DNA of 64,000 nt from Flavobacteriales bacterium (GTDB lineage Bacteria; Bacteroidota; Bacteroidia; Flavobacteriales_F; PHOS-HE28), in contig JADZAC010000036.1 of NCBI GenBank assembly GCA_020852835.1, forward strand, positions 22,948 through 86,947, written 5' to 3'. The position numbers were made by a program, and so were the translations under genes. The notes under the pieces are model-generated. The model searched no databases and was not told the DNA's origin. It was given only the letters and a program-made list of their open reading frames with translations. The first letter of the stretch is position 1. The number at the start of each line of letters is the position of its first letter. Shown here piece by piece: positions 38,859-47,085 of this stretch.

Positions 38859-40360
38859 CATGATCTCTCCCACACCACGCCCTCCTTCGTGTCCTTCACC
38901 GTGATGCCCAGCGCCGCCAACTTGTCGCGGATCAGGTCGCTCGTGGCGAAATCCTTGCGGTTCTTCGCATCGGCGCGCAGGCCCAGCAGCACGTCCATTA
39001 AACCGGCGTCCAGGCCCTCATCCTGCTTGGTTCCTGCTTCTTCCCGCAGGCCCAGCACCGCAAAGAGCATGGCGTCGTACAGCTTGCGCAAGGTGTCGAT
39101 GTCCGCCTGCGACAGCGCCACCGTGCCCGCCTTGGCTCCGTTGATCGCCCGTACGCCCTCGAAGAGCTGCGCGATCATCACCGGCGTGTTCAGGTCGTCA
39201 TTCATCGCCGCATGGCACGCATTCGCCAGGGCCTCCACATCGAAGCCTTCCGCCGCACTGCTTGGCGCGCTTGGCGTCTTGGCGGTGAATCCTTTCAGCA
39301 CCTCGTTCGCCGCCATCAGGCGCTGCAGGCCCTTTTCCGCCGCCTGCATGGCCGCATTGCTGAAATCCAGCGTGCTGGCGTAGTGGCACTGCAGCATGAA
39401 GAAGCGCACCGTCATGGCGGAGTAGCCGCGCTCCAACAATTTGTGGTTGCCGCTGATCAGCTCTTCCGGCGTGAAGCCGTTGCCCTCGCTCTTGGCCATT
39501 TTCCGGCCGTTCACCGTGAGCATGTTGCCGTGCATCCAGTAGCGCACTGGCGCGTGCCCGTCGGCGGCCACGCTCTGCGCGATCTCGCACTCGTGGTGCG
39601 GGAATTTCAGGTCCATGCCTCCGCCGTGGATGTCGAACGTTTGCCCCAGGTACTTGGTGCTCATCGCGCTGCACTCCAGGTGCCAGCCCGGAAAGCCTTC
39701 GCCCCAAGGGGAAGGCCAGTGCATCAGGTGGCCCTTTTCCGCTTTCTTCCACAGCGCAAAATCCAGCGGGCTGCGCTTCTCGTCCTGCCCCTCGGTGCCG
39801 CGCGTATTGGCCACCAGCTCGTCGATCTTCCGGCCGCTCAGCTCGCCGTAGGCATGCTTCTCCGCGTACTTCGGCACGTCGAAATACACCGAGCCGTTCA
39901 CCTCGTACGCATAACCGTTGGCCATGATGCGTTCGATCATGTCGATCTGCTCGATCAGGTGCCCGGTGGCGGTGGGCTCAATGCTCGGCGGCAGGATGTT
40001 GAACAGCCGCATCACGTCGTGGAAGCCGTTCGTGTACTTCTGCACGATCTCCATCGGTTCCAGCTGCTCCAGCCGGGCCCGCTTGGCGATCTTGTCCTCG
40101 CCCGCGTCCTCGTCGCCCACCAGGTGCCCCACGTCGGTGATGTTGCGCACGTAGCGCACCGTGTAGCCGATGTGGCGCAGCCAGCGCACCAGCACATCGA
40201 AGGTGAGGAAGCTGCGCACGTTGCCCAAATGCACGTCGCTGTACACCGTGGGGCCGCACACGTACAGGCCCACGTGCGGCGGGTTCAGCGGGATGAAGGG
40301 CTCCTTCTTCCGCGAAAGCGTGTTGGTGAGCTGGAAGGGATGGTCTTGCGCGTTGGCCAT
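38858..40360 (-). CDS. cysS: Cysteinyl-tRNA synthetase
   Basis: [54 protein letters not shown]; start MANAQDHPF at 40360. Confidence 0.95.
   Translation of the reverse strand: MANAQDHPFQLTNTLSRKKEPFIPLNPPHVGLYVCGPTVYSDVHLGNVRSFLTFDVLVRWLRHIGYTVRYVRNITDVGHLVGDEDAGEDKIAKRARLEQLEPMEIVQKYTNGFHDVMRLFNILPPSIEPTATGHLIEQIDMIERIMANGYAYEVNGSVYFDVPKYAEKHAYGELSGRKIDELVANTRGTEGQDEKRSPLDFALWKKAEKGHLMHWPSPWGEGFPGWHLECSAMSTKYLGQTFDIHGGGMDLKFPHHECEIAQSVAADGHAPVRYWMHGNMLTVNGRKMAKSEGNGFTPEELISGNHKLLERGYSAMTVRFFMLQCHYASTLDFSNAAMQAAEKGLQRLMAANEVLKGFTAKTPSAPSSAAEGFDVEALANACHAAMNDDLNTPVMIAQLFEGVRAINGAKAGTVALSQADIDTLRKLYDAMLFAVLGLREEAGTKQDEGLDAGLMDVLLGLRADAKNRKDFATSDLIRDKLAALGITVKDTKEGVVWERS
39261..39286 (-). repeat. 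Family B repeat inserted in-frame in cysS
   Basis: accgccaagacgccaagcgcgccaag on the coding strand, translated TAKTPSAPS. Confidence 0.8.
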
Positions 40361-40418
40361 GGCTGCAAAGTAACGGGGCGCGGGCTTGGGAAAACCGGAA
40401 CCAAGAAGCAAGGGAGTG

Positions 40419-40605
40419 CGGAGCTTTGCTTTTGGCCGCCCGGGCGGGCTGTCCGCTGTAGTCCCGCGCGCCCGGGCCTGCGGGGGCGGCGCTCCGGGGT
40501 GCCCTCGTTCCTCGGGTCCTCCTCGCTGCACGCCTCCGCAGGGCCCGTCCGCGCGGGAGCTGCCGCTGCCATCCCTGGCGGAAACTGCGCCGTGGCTCCG
40601 CTGCC
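40419..40605. repeat. GC-rich structured intergenic element, copy 1
   Basis: tccgctgtagtcccgcgcgcccgggcctgcgggggcggcgct...cctcctcgctgc...gggagctgccgctgcc; shares ordered words with the reverse complement of 46890-47060; contains palindrome CCGCCCGGGCGG (40436-40447). Confidence 0.55.
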
Positions 40606-40630
40606 TGCCGATGGCTAACTTTGGCAAACC

Positions 40631-40831
40631 ATGAGCACCAAGGAACTCAAGCAGTTGATGCTGGACCGCATCAAGGACATTCCGGACCAGGCCCCGGCAA
40701 GCATGGTGCAGCGCGTGTTGGACGCCATTGAAGAATTGGCCAAGGGTGAGCAAGCTTCCATGGAGCGCATGGCCAGGTTCTTCAAGAACATCGAGGAGGA
40801 TAAGGTCCTGCTCCAGCGCTTGGCCCAATGA
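40631..40831 (+). CDS. Putative antitoxin upstream of Doc
   Basis: 66 aa helical ORF (MSTKELKQLMLDRIKDIPDQAPASMVQRVLDAIEELAKGE), 4-nt overlap with doc, TAACTTTG box 7 nt upstream. Confidence 0.75.
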   Translation: MSTKELKQLMLDRIKDIPDQAPASMVQRVLDAIEELAKGEQASMERMARFFKNIEEDKVLLQRLAQ

Positions 40832-41208
40832 TCGGCCGGGGGGAAGCCCTGTTTTACCATGATGAGCTTATTCGCCGGTTCGGCGGTTCGCATGGGGTGC
40901 GCGACGAGGGCATTTTGGACGCATCATTGAACCGGCCTTTTGCGACGTTTGACGGCGTTGACCTCTTCCTTACCGCCATGGAAAAGGCTGCGGCCATGAT
41001 GCATGGCATCATCACCGGGCACCCGTTCATCGATGGGAACAAGCGCACCGACTTCGCGCTGGCACGGTTGATCCTTCAGGATGGAGACCTTGATATCCAT
41101 GCAGGGCGCGACGAAGAATACGACCTGGTCATCCGCGTGGCCACCGGCCAACTGGAGGTGGAGGAGGTCCACGTATGGATGAAGCCGCGGACCAAGCCGT
41201 TGAAGTAG
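40828..41208 (+). CDS. doc: Death-on-curing (Doc)/Fic family toxin
   Basis: GGSHGVRDEGILDASLNRP, HGIITGHPFIDGNKRTDFALARLIL (Fic motif). Confidence 0.92.
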   Translation: MIGRGEALFYHDELIRRFGGSHGVRDEGILDASLNRPFATFDGVDLFLTAMEKAAAMMHGIITGHPFIDGNKRTDFALARLILQDGDLDIHAGRDEEYDLVIRVATGQLEVEEVHVWMKPRTKPLK

Positions 41209-41367
41209 TCGGTAGCTCATCTTCGGCCTTGCGCACCAAGGTTCCCGGCGCGTGACCTTGATGGGACGCTTCTTGCCATCGGTCTCCCGCAGGGGACCCT
41301 GAGGTCGTTGCGTGGTTCAAAACACGCTATCTTATCCGTCGGCGGATCGCCATAATAGCCGTCGATC

Positions 41368-44300
41368 ATGTTCCTCAACGCACACAGTTGGTTCAGCTTC
41401 AAGTACGGCGTGATGTCGCCCGAAGCGCTGCTGGAAGAGGCCGCCAAGGCCGGCGTGCGCACCCTTGCCCTCACCGACATCCACAACACCGCCGGCATCC
41501 CCGACTTTGTGCGCCTGGCTGGCAAGTATGGCATCCGCCCGGTGGCCGGCATCGAGTTCCGCCCCCTTCGACTTCGCTCAGGGGGGCCGAGGCTGCTCTA
41601 CATCGGCTTGGCGAAGAACAACAACGGCTACCAACAACTGAACGAACTGCTCAGCCCGCATTTATTGGATGGTGAGCCATTGCCCTGTCCTGAGCGGAGT
41701 CGAAGGACGGCAATGGCTCCCGACGCCTTCATCATCCTGCCCTTCAGCACGCCGCCGCGCACCCTGCACCCCAACGAGCGCATCGGCATCCGGCCCTGCG
41801 AGCTCACGCGCCTGCCCTTCAGTCCGTGGGCCAAACGGCTGAACGAGCTGGTGGCCTTGCTGCCCGTCACCTTCCGCAGCAACCCCGGAGCAAGCCCGGG
41901 GGACTTCAACACCCACCGCCTGCTGCGCACCATGGACCGCAACACGCTGATCAGCCTGTTGCCTGCCGAAGAACTCGCGAGCCCTGACGAAACCTTCCGC
42001 AGTGAAGCGGAGGTGCGCCGCCTCTACCGCGATTTTCCCGAGCTGCTGTGCAACACCGAAGAACTGCTGGAGCAATGCAGCATCACCTTCGACGACAGCG
42101 ACAAAACGCGCAAGGTGTTTGGTGAGGGCATCGCGCATGACCGCGAGCAACTGCATCGCCTCGCGCTGGAGGGCGTGCATCGCCGCTACCCGCAGCCCAC
42201 GGAGAAGGTGCTGGCGCGCCTGCAGCACGAGCTGGACGTGATCGAACGCATGGGCTTCATCAGCTACTTCCTCATCAACCACGACATCGTGCGCCATGCG
42301 CACAGCCGTGGCTTCTTCCACGTGGGGCGCGGCAGTGGCGCCAACAGCTTAGTGGCCTATTGCCTCGGCATCACCGACGTGGACCCCATCGAGCTCAACC
42401 TCTACTTCGAGCGCTTCATCAGCACCGCCCGCAAAAAGCCGCCCGACTTCGACATCGACTTCAGCTGGAAGGACAGGGACGAAGTGTACCGGTATGTGTT
42501 CGCGAAGTACAACGGTGCCGCTGATATCCACGCCGCGCAGGTGGCCACCTACACCACCTTCCAGTGGCGCGGCGCCGTGCGTGAGCTGGGCAAGGCCGTG
42601 GGCCTGCCGCCGGAGGAGATCGATGCGCTTTCCGAAGGCAGAAGCCGCTACGGCGGCGGACGCCCCAGCGCGCAGGCCAACAGCGGCAGCCTGGACAAGG
42701 TGGCGCAGGCCGTGGTGCGCTACGCACAGAAGCTCATCGGCATGCCGCACCAGTTCGGCATCCACGTGGGCGGCATCGTCATCACCGACAAGCCCGTAAC
42801 GCACTATGGTGCACTCTTCCGCCCGCCCAAGGGCTTCCCCGTGGTGCAGCTCAGCTTGCTGGAATGCGAAGACCTCGGCCTGCACAAATTCGACCTGCTG
42901 AGCCAGCGCGGCCTGGGGCACATACGGGATGCGGTGGAGATGGTAAATGCGGGATCAGACGATCAGATGATCAGACGATCAGACAATGGGACATCCACCC
43001 ACTGCACCGTCGATCCAGATCGCTGTACCGTCGATCCAATGGATCGACCCAACATCCATGATATCCCCCGCTTCAAGCAGGATCCCGCCATCAAACAGCT
43101 GCTGCGCACCGGCGACACCGTGGGCTGCTTCTACGTGGAAAGCCCCGCCATGCGCATGCTGCTGAAGAAGCTGCGCGTGGAGGACTACCTCACGCTGGTG
43201 GCCGCCAGCAGCATCATCCGCCCGGGCGTGGCCGAGAGCGGCATGATGCGCGAGTACATCCTGCGCCACAACGATCCCGAGCGGGTGAAGCGCGCGCCCA
43301 AGGAGCTGCTGGAGATCATGCCCGACACCTACGGCGTGATGGTGTACCAGGAGGACGTGCTGAAGGTGGCCCATCTCTACGCGGGCCTCAGCCTGGAGGA
43401 GGCCGACCTGCTGCGGCGCGGCATGACGGCGCGCTTCCGCGAGCGGCCCGAGTTCAAGGCCGTGCAGGAGAAGTTCTTCGCCAACTGCAAAGCAAAAGGC
43501 CATCCGCCGGGGCAAGCCGAAGAGGTGTGGCGGCAGATCGAGAGCTTCGCCAGCTTCAGCTTCGCCAAGGGCCACAGCGCCAGCTACGCCGTGGAGAGCT
43601 ACCAGAGCCTCTGGCTCAAGGCCCACCACCCGCTGGAATTCATGGTGGCCGTGGCCAACAACTTCGGCGGCTTTTACAGCCTGGAATTCTACCTGCACGA
43701 GGCGCGCCGCCACGGCGCGGTGATCGAGGCGCCTTGCGTGAATGTGAGTGATGAGTTCTGTGTGCTGGCGAAGGGGCCGGGTTGTCAGTTGTTAGTTGAT
43801 AGTTGTCCGGGAGGGCCTAACAACCAACAACGAACAACCAACAACTACACACTACGAACCACGAACTCCCCCCGCATCTACCTCGGCCTCGCCAACCTCA
43901 AAAGCCTCACCGCCGAAACCGTGCAACTGATCCTGCACGAACGCCGCCGCCACGGCTCCTTCCACGACCTGGAAGACCTGCTGCACCGCGTGCCGCTGCC
44001 GCTGGAGCAGGCGCGCATCCTCATCCGTGCGGGTGCGCTGCGCTTCACCGGCAAAAGCAAGCCGCAGCTGCTGTGGGACCTTACCCTGCTGCACAGCCCT
44101 GTGGCCGTCACCGCTGATGGCGACCTGTTCATCACCAAGGTGGAGGAGCCGCGCCTGCCCGAGCTGCACCACTATCCCCTGGCCGATGCCTACGACGAGC
44201 TGGAGCTGCTGGGCTTTCCGTTGTGCGATCCGTTCGGGCTGGTGGAAAGCGGGGAAGAGAACCGCCAAGACGCCAAGAGCGCCAAGGAGCTCACGCGAAG

Positions 44301-44730
44301 GCGCGAAGACGCGAAGGTGCGGGTGGTTGATAGTTGTGAGTTGTCGGTTGTCAGGGCTGCCTCCGACCATTCCCGACGGACAACGGACAACTACGAACGA
44401 CGAACTACGAACTACCCCCCAACCATCCTCAAACAAGACATGCCCGCCCACATCGGCAAGCGCGTAACCATGCTGGGCTACATGGTGCATGTGAAGCCCG
44501 CCAGCACGCGCACCGGCGAGTGGATGAGCTTCGGCTCGTTCATCGATACCGCCGGCGAGCTGTGGGACAGCACGCAGTTCCCTGCGGTGGCGGCGCGCTA
44601 TCCGTTCCGTGGCCGCGGCGTGTACCGCCTCACCGGCGTGGTGGAGGAGGAGTTCGGGCACCATTCGCTGCGCACGCAAAGCGTGGAGAAACTGCCATGG
44701 AAGGCGGATCCGAGGTATGGGGGGAAGTGA
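41368..44730 (+). CDS. dnaE: DNA polymerase III alpha subunit-type polymerase (Bacteroidota short/error-prone-like DnaE) carrying repeat-derived inserts
   Basis: MFLNAHSWFSFKYGVMSPEALLEEAAKAGVRTLALTDIHNTAGIPDF (PHP), GRGSGANSLVAYCLGITDVDPIELNLYFERFI, PDFDIDFSWKDRDEV, FAKGHSASYAVESYQSLWLKAHHPLEF. Confidence 0.93.
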   Translation: MFLNAHSWFSFKYGVMSPEALLEEAAKAGVRTLALTDIHNTAGIPDFVRLAGKYGIRPVAGIEFRPLRLRSGGPRLLYIGLAKNNNGYQQLNELLSPHLLDGEPLPCPERSRRTAMAPDAFIILPFSTPPRTLHPNERIGIRPCELTRLPFSPWAKRLNELVALLPVTFRSNPGASPGDFNTHRLLRTMDRNTLISLLPAEELASPDETFRSEAEVRRLYRDFPELLCNTEELLEQCSITFDDSDKTRKVFGEGIAHDREQLHRLALEGVHRRYPQPTEKVLARLQHELDVIERMGFISYFLINHDIVRHAHSRGFFHVGRGSGANSLVAYCLGITDVDPIELNLYFERFISTARKKPPDFDIDFSWKDRDEVYRYVFAKYNGAADIHAAQVATYTTFQWRGAVRELGKAVGLPPEEIDALSEGRSRYGGGRPSAQANSGSLDKVAQAVVRYAQKLIGMPHQFGIHVGGIVITDKPVTHYGALFRPPKGFPVVQLSLLECEDLGLHKFDLLSQRGLGHIRDAVEMVNAGSDDQMIRRSDNGTSTHCTVDPDRCTVDPMDRPNIHDIPRFKQDPAIKQLLRTGDTVGCFYVESPAMRMLLKKLRVEDYLTLVAASSIIRPGVAESGMMREYILRHNDPERVKRAPKELLEIMPDTYGVMVYQEDVLKVAHLYAGLSLEEADLLRRGMTARFRERPEFKAVQEKFFANCKAKGHPPGQAEEVWRQIESFASFSFAKGHSASYAVESYQSLWLKAHHPLEFMVAVANNFGGFYSLEFYLHEARRHGAVIEAPCVNVSDEFCVLAKGPGCQLLVDSCPGGPNNQQRTTNNYTLRTTNSPRIYLGLANLKSLTAETVQLILHERRRHGSFHDLEDLLHRVPLPLEQARILIRAGALRFTGKSKPQLLWDLTLLHSPVAVTADGDLFITKVEEPRLPELHHYPLADAYDELELLGFPLCDPFGLVESGEENRQDAKSAKELTRRREDAKVRVVDSCELSVVRAASDHSRRTTDNYERRTTNYPPTILKQDMPAHIGKRVTMLGYMVHVKPASTRTGEWMSFGSFIDTAGELWDSTQFPAVAARYPFRGRGVYRLTGVVEEEFGHHSLRTQSVEKLPWKADPRYGGK
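41562..41588 (+). repeat. TTCGRCTYCGCTCAGG palindromic repeat (family C) in dnaE, copy 1
   Basis: cccccttcgacttcgctcaggggggcc, translated PLRLRSGG. Confidence 0.75.
41674..41719 (+). repeat. Family C repeat inside a 46-nt hairpin in dnaE, copy 2 (opposite orientation)
   Basis: GAGCCATTGCC-ctGTCCT-gagcggagtcga-AGGACGGCAATGGCTC; translated EPLPCPERSRRTAMAP. Confidence 0.8.
42953..43048 (+). repeat. Composite repeat insert in dnaE: (GATCAGAY)x4 plus ACCGTCGATCCA direct repeats and palindrome
   Basis: GATCAGAC GATCAGAT GATCAGAC GATCAGAC (42953-42984); ACCGTCGATCCA at 43006 and 43027; GTCGATCC-AAT-GGATCGAC (43030-43048). Confidence 0.8.
43781..43866 (+). repeat. Family A repeat inserted in-frame in dnaE
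   Basis: gttgtcagttgttagttgatagttgt...acaaccaacaacgaacaaccaacaactacacactacgaaccacgaac. Confidence 0.8.
44261..44318 (+). repeat. Family B repeat inserted in-frame in dnaE
   Basis: accgccaagacgccaagagcgccaaggagctcacgcgaaggcgcgaagacgcgaaggt, translated NRQDAKSAKELTRRREDAKV. Confidence 0.85.
44326..44415 (+). repeat. Family A repeat inserted in-frame in dnaE, immediately after the family B copy
   Basis: gttgatagttgtgagttgtcggttgt...acaacggacaactacgaacgacgaactacgaactac. Confidence 0.8.
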
Positions 44731-44754
44731 GGGGAGCTTGGCGGCCCCGGCAAG

Positions 44755-45096
44755 TCACACGCTTTTCCCGATCTCAATGAATGCTTCGCCATCATCCAGC
44801 AAGCGCAGGGCATCGGGAAGTGTGATGGCCAGCACACGTTGAAGATTTTCGTTGGACGTGTTGCCCATGGTGAGGCGAATGACCTTGGGAGGCGGGCCGA
44901 GGCGCTGGACCAGATCCACAAAGTCCTTGTCCTTGGTGATGATGGTCGCCTCCGCCTCACGCGCTCGCTGGAAAATGTCCACATCCGCCATGCGTTGCAT
45001 GCCTTGGTCCCGCATGGCGATCGCCTTCAGGTTGAAGCGGGTCGCAAGCCATGGTATCAAGGCTGGCGGCAAGTGTATGTCGATCCACAGGATCAC
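44755..45096 (-). CDS. DUF5615 PIN-like protein (putative toxin)
   Basis: MILWIDIHLPPALIPWLATRFNLKAIAMRDQGMQRMADVDIFQRAREAEATIITKDKDFVDLVQRLGPPPKVIRLTMGN. Confidence 0.85.
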   Translation of the reverse strand: MILWIDIHLPPALIPWLATRFNLKAIAMRDQGMQRMADVDIFQRAREAEATIITKDKDFVDLVQRLGPPPKVIRLTMGNTSNENLQRVLAITLPDALRLLDDGEAFIEIGKSV

Positions 45097-45317
45097 GCGG
45101 CAAGGATGGGATGGTCCAAGCGGGTGCTTGCGAAGCGCAGCACCGCATCAATGTCCTCCCGTTCCAGGTCGGGCAGCTCCGCCAGCACTTGCTCCGCGCT
45201 CAACCCCGAGGCCAGCAGGTCCAGCACATCGCTCACGCGGATGCGCATGCCGCGCACGCAGGGCCGCCCTCCGCACACGGAGGGGTCAACGGTAATGCGT
45301 TCGAATACTTGGGCCAT
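45093..45317 (-). CDS. DUF433 domain protein (putative antitoxin)
   Basis: MAQVFERITVDPSVCGGRPCVRGMRIRVSDVLDLLASGLSAEQVLAELPDLEREDIDAVLRFAS. Confidence 0.88.
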   Translation of the reverse strand: MAQVFERITVDPSVCGGRPCVRGMRIRVSDVLDLLASGLSAEQVLAELPDLEREDIDAVLRFASTRLDHPILAA

Positions 45318-45391
45318 GGTTCTTCAAAGATAGGACAAGGATGATGTATGGATGGTGCATTGCCGCCCGTACACGAGCCTTACCTTTGGGC

Positions 45392-45628
45392 ATGTCCACG
45401 CCTGAATTGCGCAAGAAGCTCATCGCCCGCATCCATGCCACCACGGACGTGAAATTGTTGCGTGAAGTGGAGCGCATGCTGAAAGATGCCGGTCGTGAAA
45501 TTGCACCGTTCATCACCACCCCCGGGCAAAAGAAGGCCATCGCCAAGAGCAGGGCCGCCTTGAAGCGTGGACGCATACGCGACGCGAAGGAGGGGGACGA
45601 AGCCGTCCGGGAATGGCTCGGCAAATAG
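45392..45628 (+). CDS. Putative ParD-like/addiction antitoxin
   Basis: MSTPELRKKLIARIHATTDVKLLREVERMLKD; directly precedes ParE, TACCTTTG box 3 nt upstream. Confidence 0.75.
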   Translation: MSTPELRKKLIARIHATTDVKLLREVERMLKDAGREIAPFITTPGQKKAIAKSRAALKRGRIRDAKEGDEAVREWLGK

Positions 45629-45906
45629 TTTGGACGGCGCCAGCGGAACGGGACCGCAAGGAAATCCTTGCCTATTGGCTTGAACGGAACGGTTCGCCGA
45701 GCTACAGCCTCAAACTCTTCGAACGCTTACGCACCGCCACGCATACCATCCTATCCCACCCGTTCATCGGAAGGCCCACGGACATTCCGGGTATCCGGGT
45801 GCTGTCCGTGGGGGAGTATCTGCTGTTCTACGAGGTGTTTGCCGATTCCATCGTCGTACACCACGTGTGGGATGCACGGCGCGACCTGAAGAAATTGAAG
45901 TTCTGA
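45613..45906 (+). CDS. ParE/RelE-family toxin
   Basis: MARQIVWTAPAERDRKEILAYWLERNGSPSYSLKLFERLRTATHTILSHPFIGRPTDIPGIRVLSVGEYLLFYEV. Confidence 0.9.
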   Translation: MARQIVWTAPAERDRKEILAYWLERNGSPSYSLKLFERLRTATHTILSHPFIGRPTDIPGIRVLSVGEYLLFYEVFADSIVVHHVWDARRDLKKLKF

Positions 45907-45927
45907 TGTGGCCGCATTGCACGCTTC

Positions 45928-46845
45928 CTATTCCTCCCCGAAGAAATCGCTGTCGATGCGCTTGACGGTGTAGGAGCGCTGCGGGGTGACGCCGAGGTCG
46001 TGGTCGATCATCAGGCGGGTGAGTTCATCGCCATCGATCAGCACGATCTTGGTTTCGTTGCGCGGGGTGTAGTCGCGGGCCTCTTTGGAGAAGGACGAGG
46101 TGGTAATGAAAATGCCCTTCTTGGCGCCTTGCCCGGCGAGCGCCCCAACGAACTTGTGGATCTCCGGCCTGCCCACGGTGTTGCCGGTCTGCCACTTTTT
46201 CGCCTGGATGTAGATGGTGTCCAATCCGAGCCGGTCTTCCTTGATGGTGCCGTCGATGCCTTCATCGCCGCTCTTCGCCAGCGCGCGGCCGGCATCCTTC
46301 ACGGAGCCGCCATAGCCCATGCGCACCAGCAGTTGCACCACTAAGCGCTCGAAGTCCATCCAGGTGAGTGCATGCACTTTGGCCAACACCTCACGGGCAA
46401 GTGTGGAGTGGATCTGCTCAAATGCCTCGTCGAGGACCTCTTCCGGTGTTTGGGAGTTGTCCGTCATAGAAGGTTCCTCGGCGGTATTGTCGGCACTCCG
46501 CTTGGTGGAATGGAATTCCATGAACTCGGGGAACTGCTTCAGGAACCGGACATCGATGCGTTCCGGCTTTTTCTTCAAGACATCAAGCCCGCGTTGAGTG
46601 ATCTGGGCCGTACCACGCTTGGACGTGTCCAATAGGCCGGCCTTCTTCATGTAGGTACGGGCCCAACCCACGCGGTTGGCGAATGTGAACTGTGCACCGC
46701 TGGGGAGCATTTCCCGTTTTTCCTCCTCGCTCAGTTTGAAGAAGGAAGCCAAGGTTTCAGTGAGGTCGCGAAGCGTGTGGACCTTGCCATCGGCCACATG
46801 TTGCAACAGCGGTAACATGATCGATTGATAATCCGGAACGGCCAT
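45928..46845 (-). CDS. mrr: Mrr-family restriction endonuclease
   Basis: MAVPDYQSIMLPLLQHVADGKVHTLRDL; DFERLVVQLLVRMGYGG...GDEGIDGTIKEDRLGLDTIYIQAKKW; KKGIFITTSSFSKEA. Confidence 0.93.
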   Translation of the reverse strand: MAVPDYQSIMLPLLQHVADGKVHTLRDLTETLASFFKLSEEEKREMLPSGAQFTFANRVGWARTYMKKAGLLDTSKRGTAQITQRGLDVLKKKPERIDVRFLKQFPEFMEFHSTKRSADNTAEEPSMTDNSQTPEEVLDEAFEQIHSTLAREVLAKVHALTWMDFERLVVQLLVRMGYGGSVKDAGRALAKSGDEGIDGTIKEDRLGLDTIYIQAKKWQTGNTVGRPEIHKFVGALAGQGAKKGIFITTSSFSKEARDYTPRNETKIVLIDGDELTRLMIDHDLGVTPQRSYTVKRIDSDFFGEE

Positions 46846-46889
46846 GGGTGGAATGTTATGGCCGGCAAGTTCGTTGATCCCCCGCGAAC

Positions 46890-47060
46890 CCGCGTGAGGG
46901 GGCGCAGCGGCAGCTCCCGGCCAAGAAGGCCATTGCGGATGCCGCAACGAGGAGGCGCCCTTCGAGGGCCTCAGGGCGAGGAAGCCCCCGCAGCGCCGTG
47001 GATGCAGGCCGGGCTGAAGCAGCTATAGCGGAGCACCCGGCCCGTGCGTGGAGCCGAGGG
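46890..47060. repeat. GC-rich structured intergenic element, copy 2 (inverted relative to 40419-40605)
   Basis: Reverse complement has tgctccgctatag...agcccggcctgc...ggcgctgcgggggc...cctcctcgttgcgg...gggagctgccgctgcg. Confidence 0.55.
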
Positions 47061-47085
47061 AGGGAAGGGGACACGCCCAACACCG

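Noticed and set aside
42953-43048. Intein or group II intron in dnaE
   Set aside because: Insert is only about 96 bp, fully open and repetitive, with no splicing motifs.
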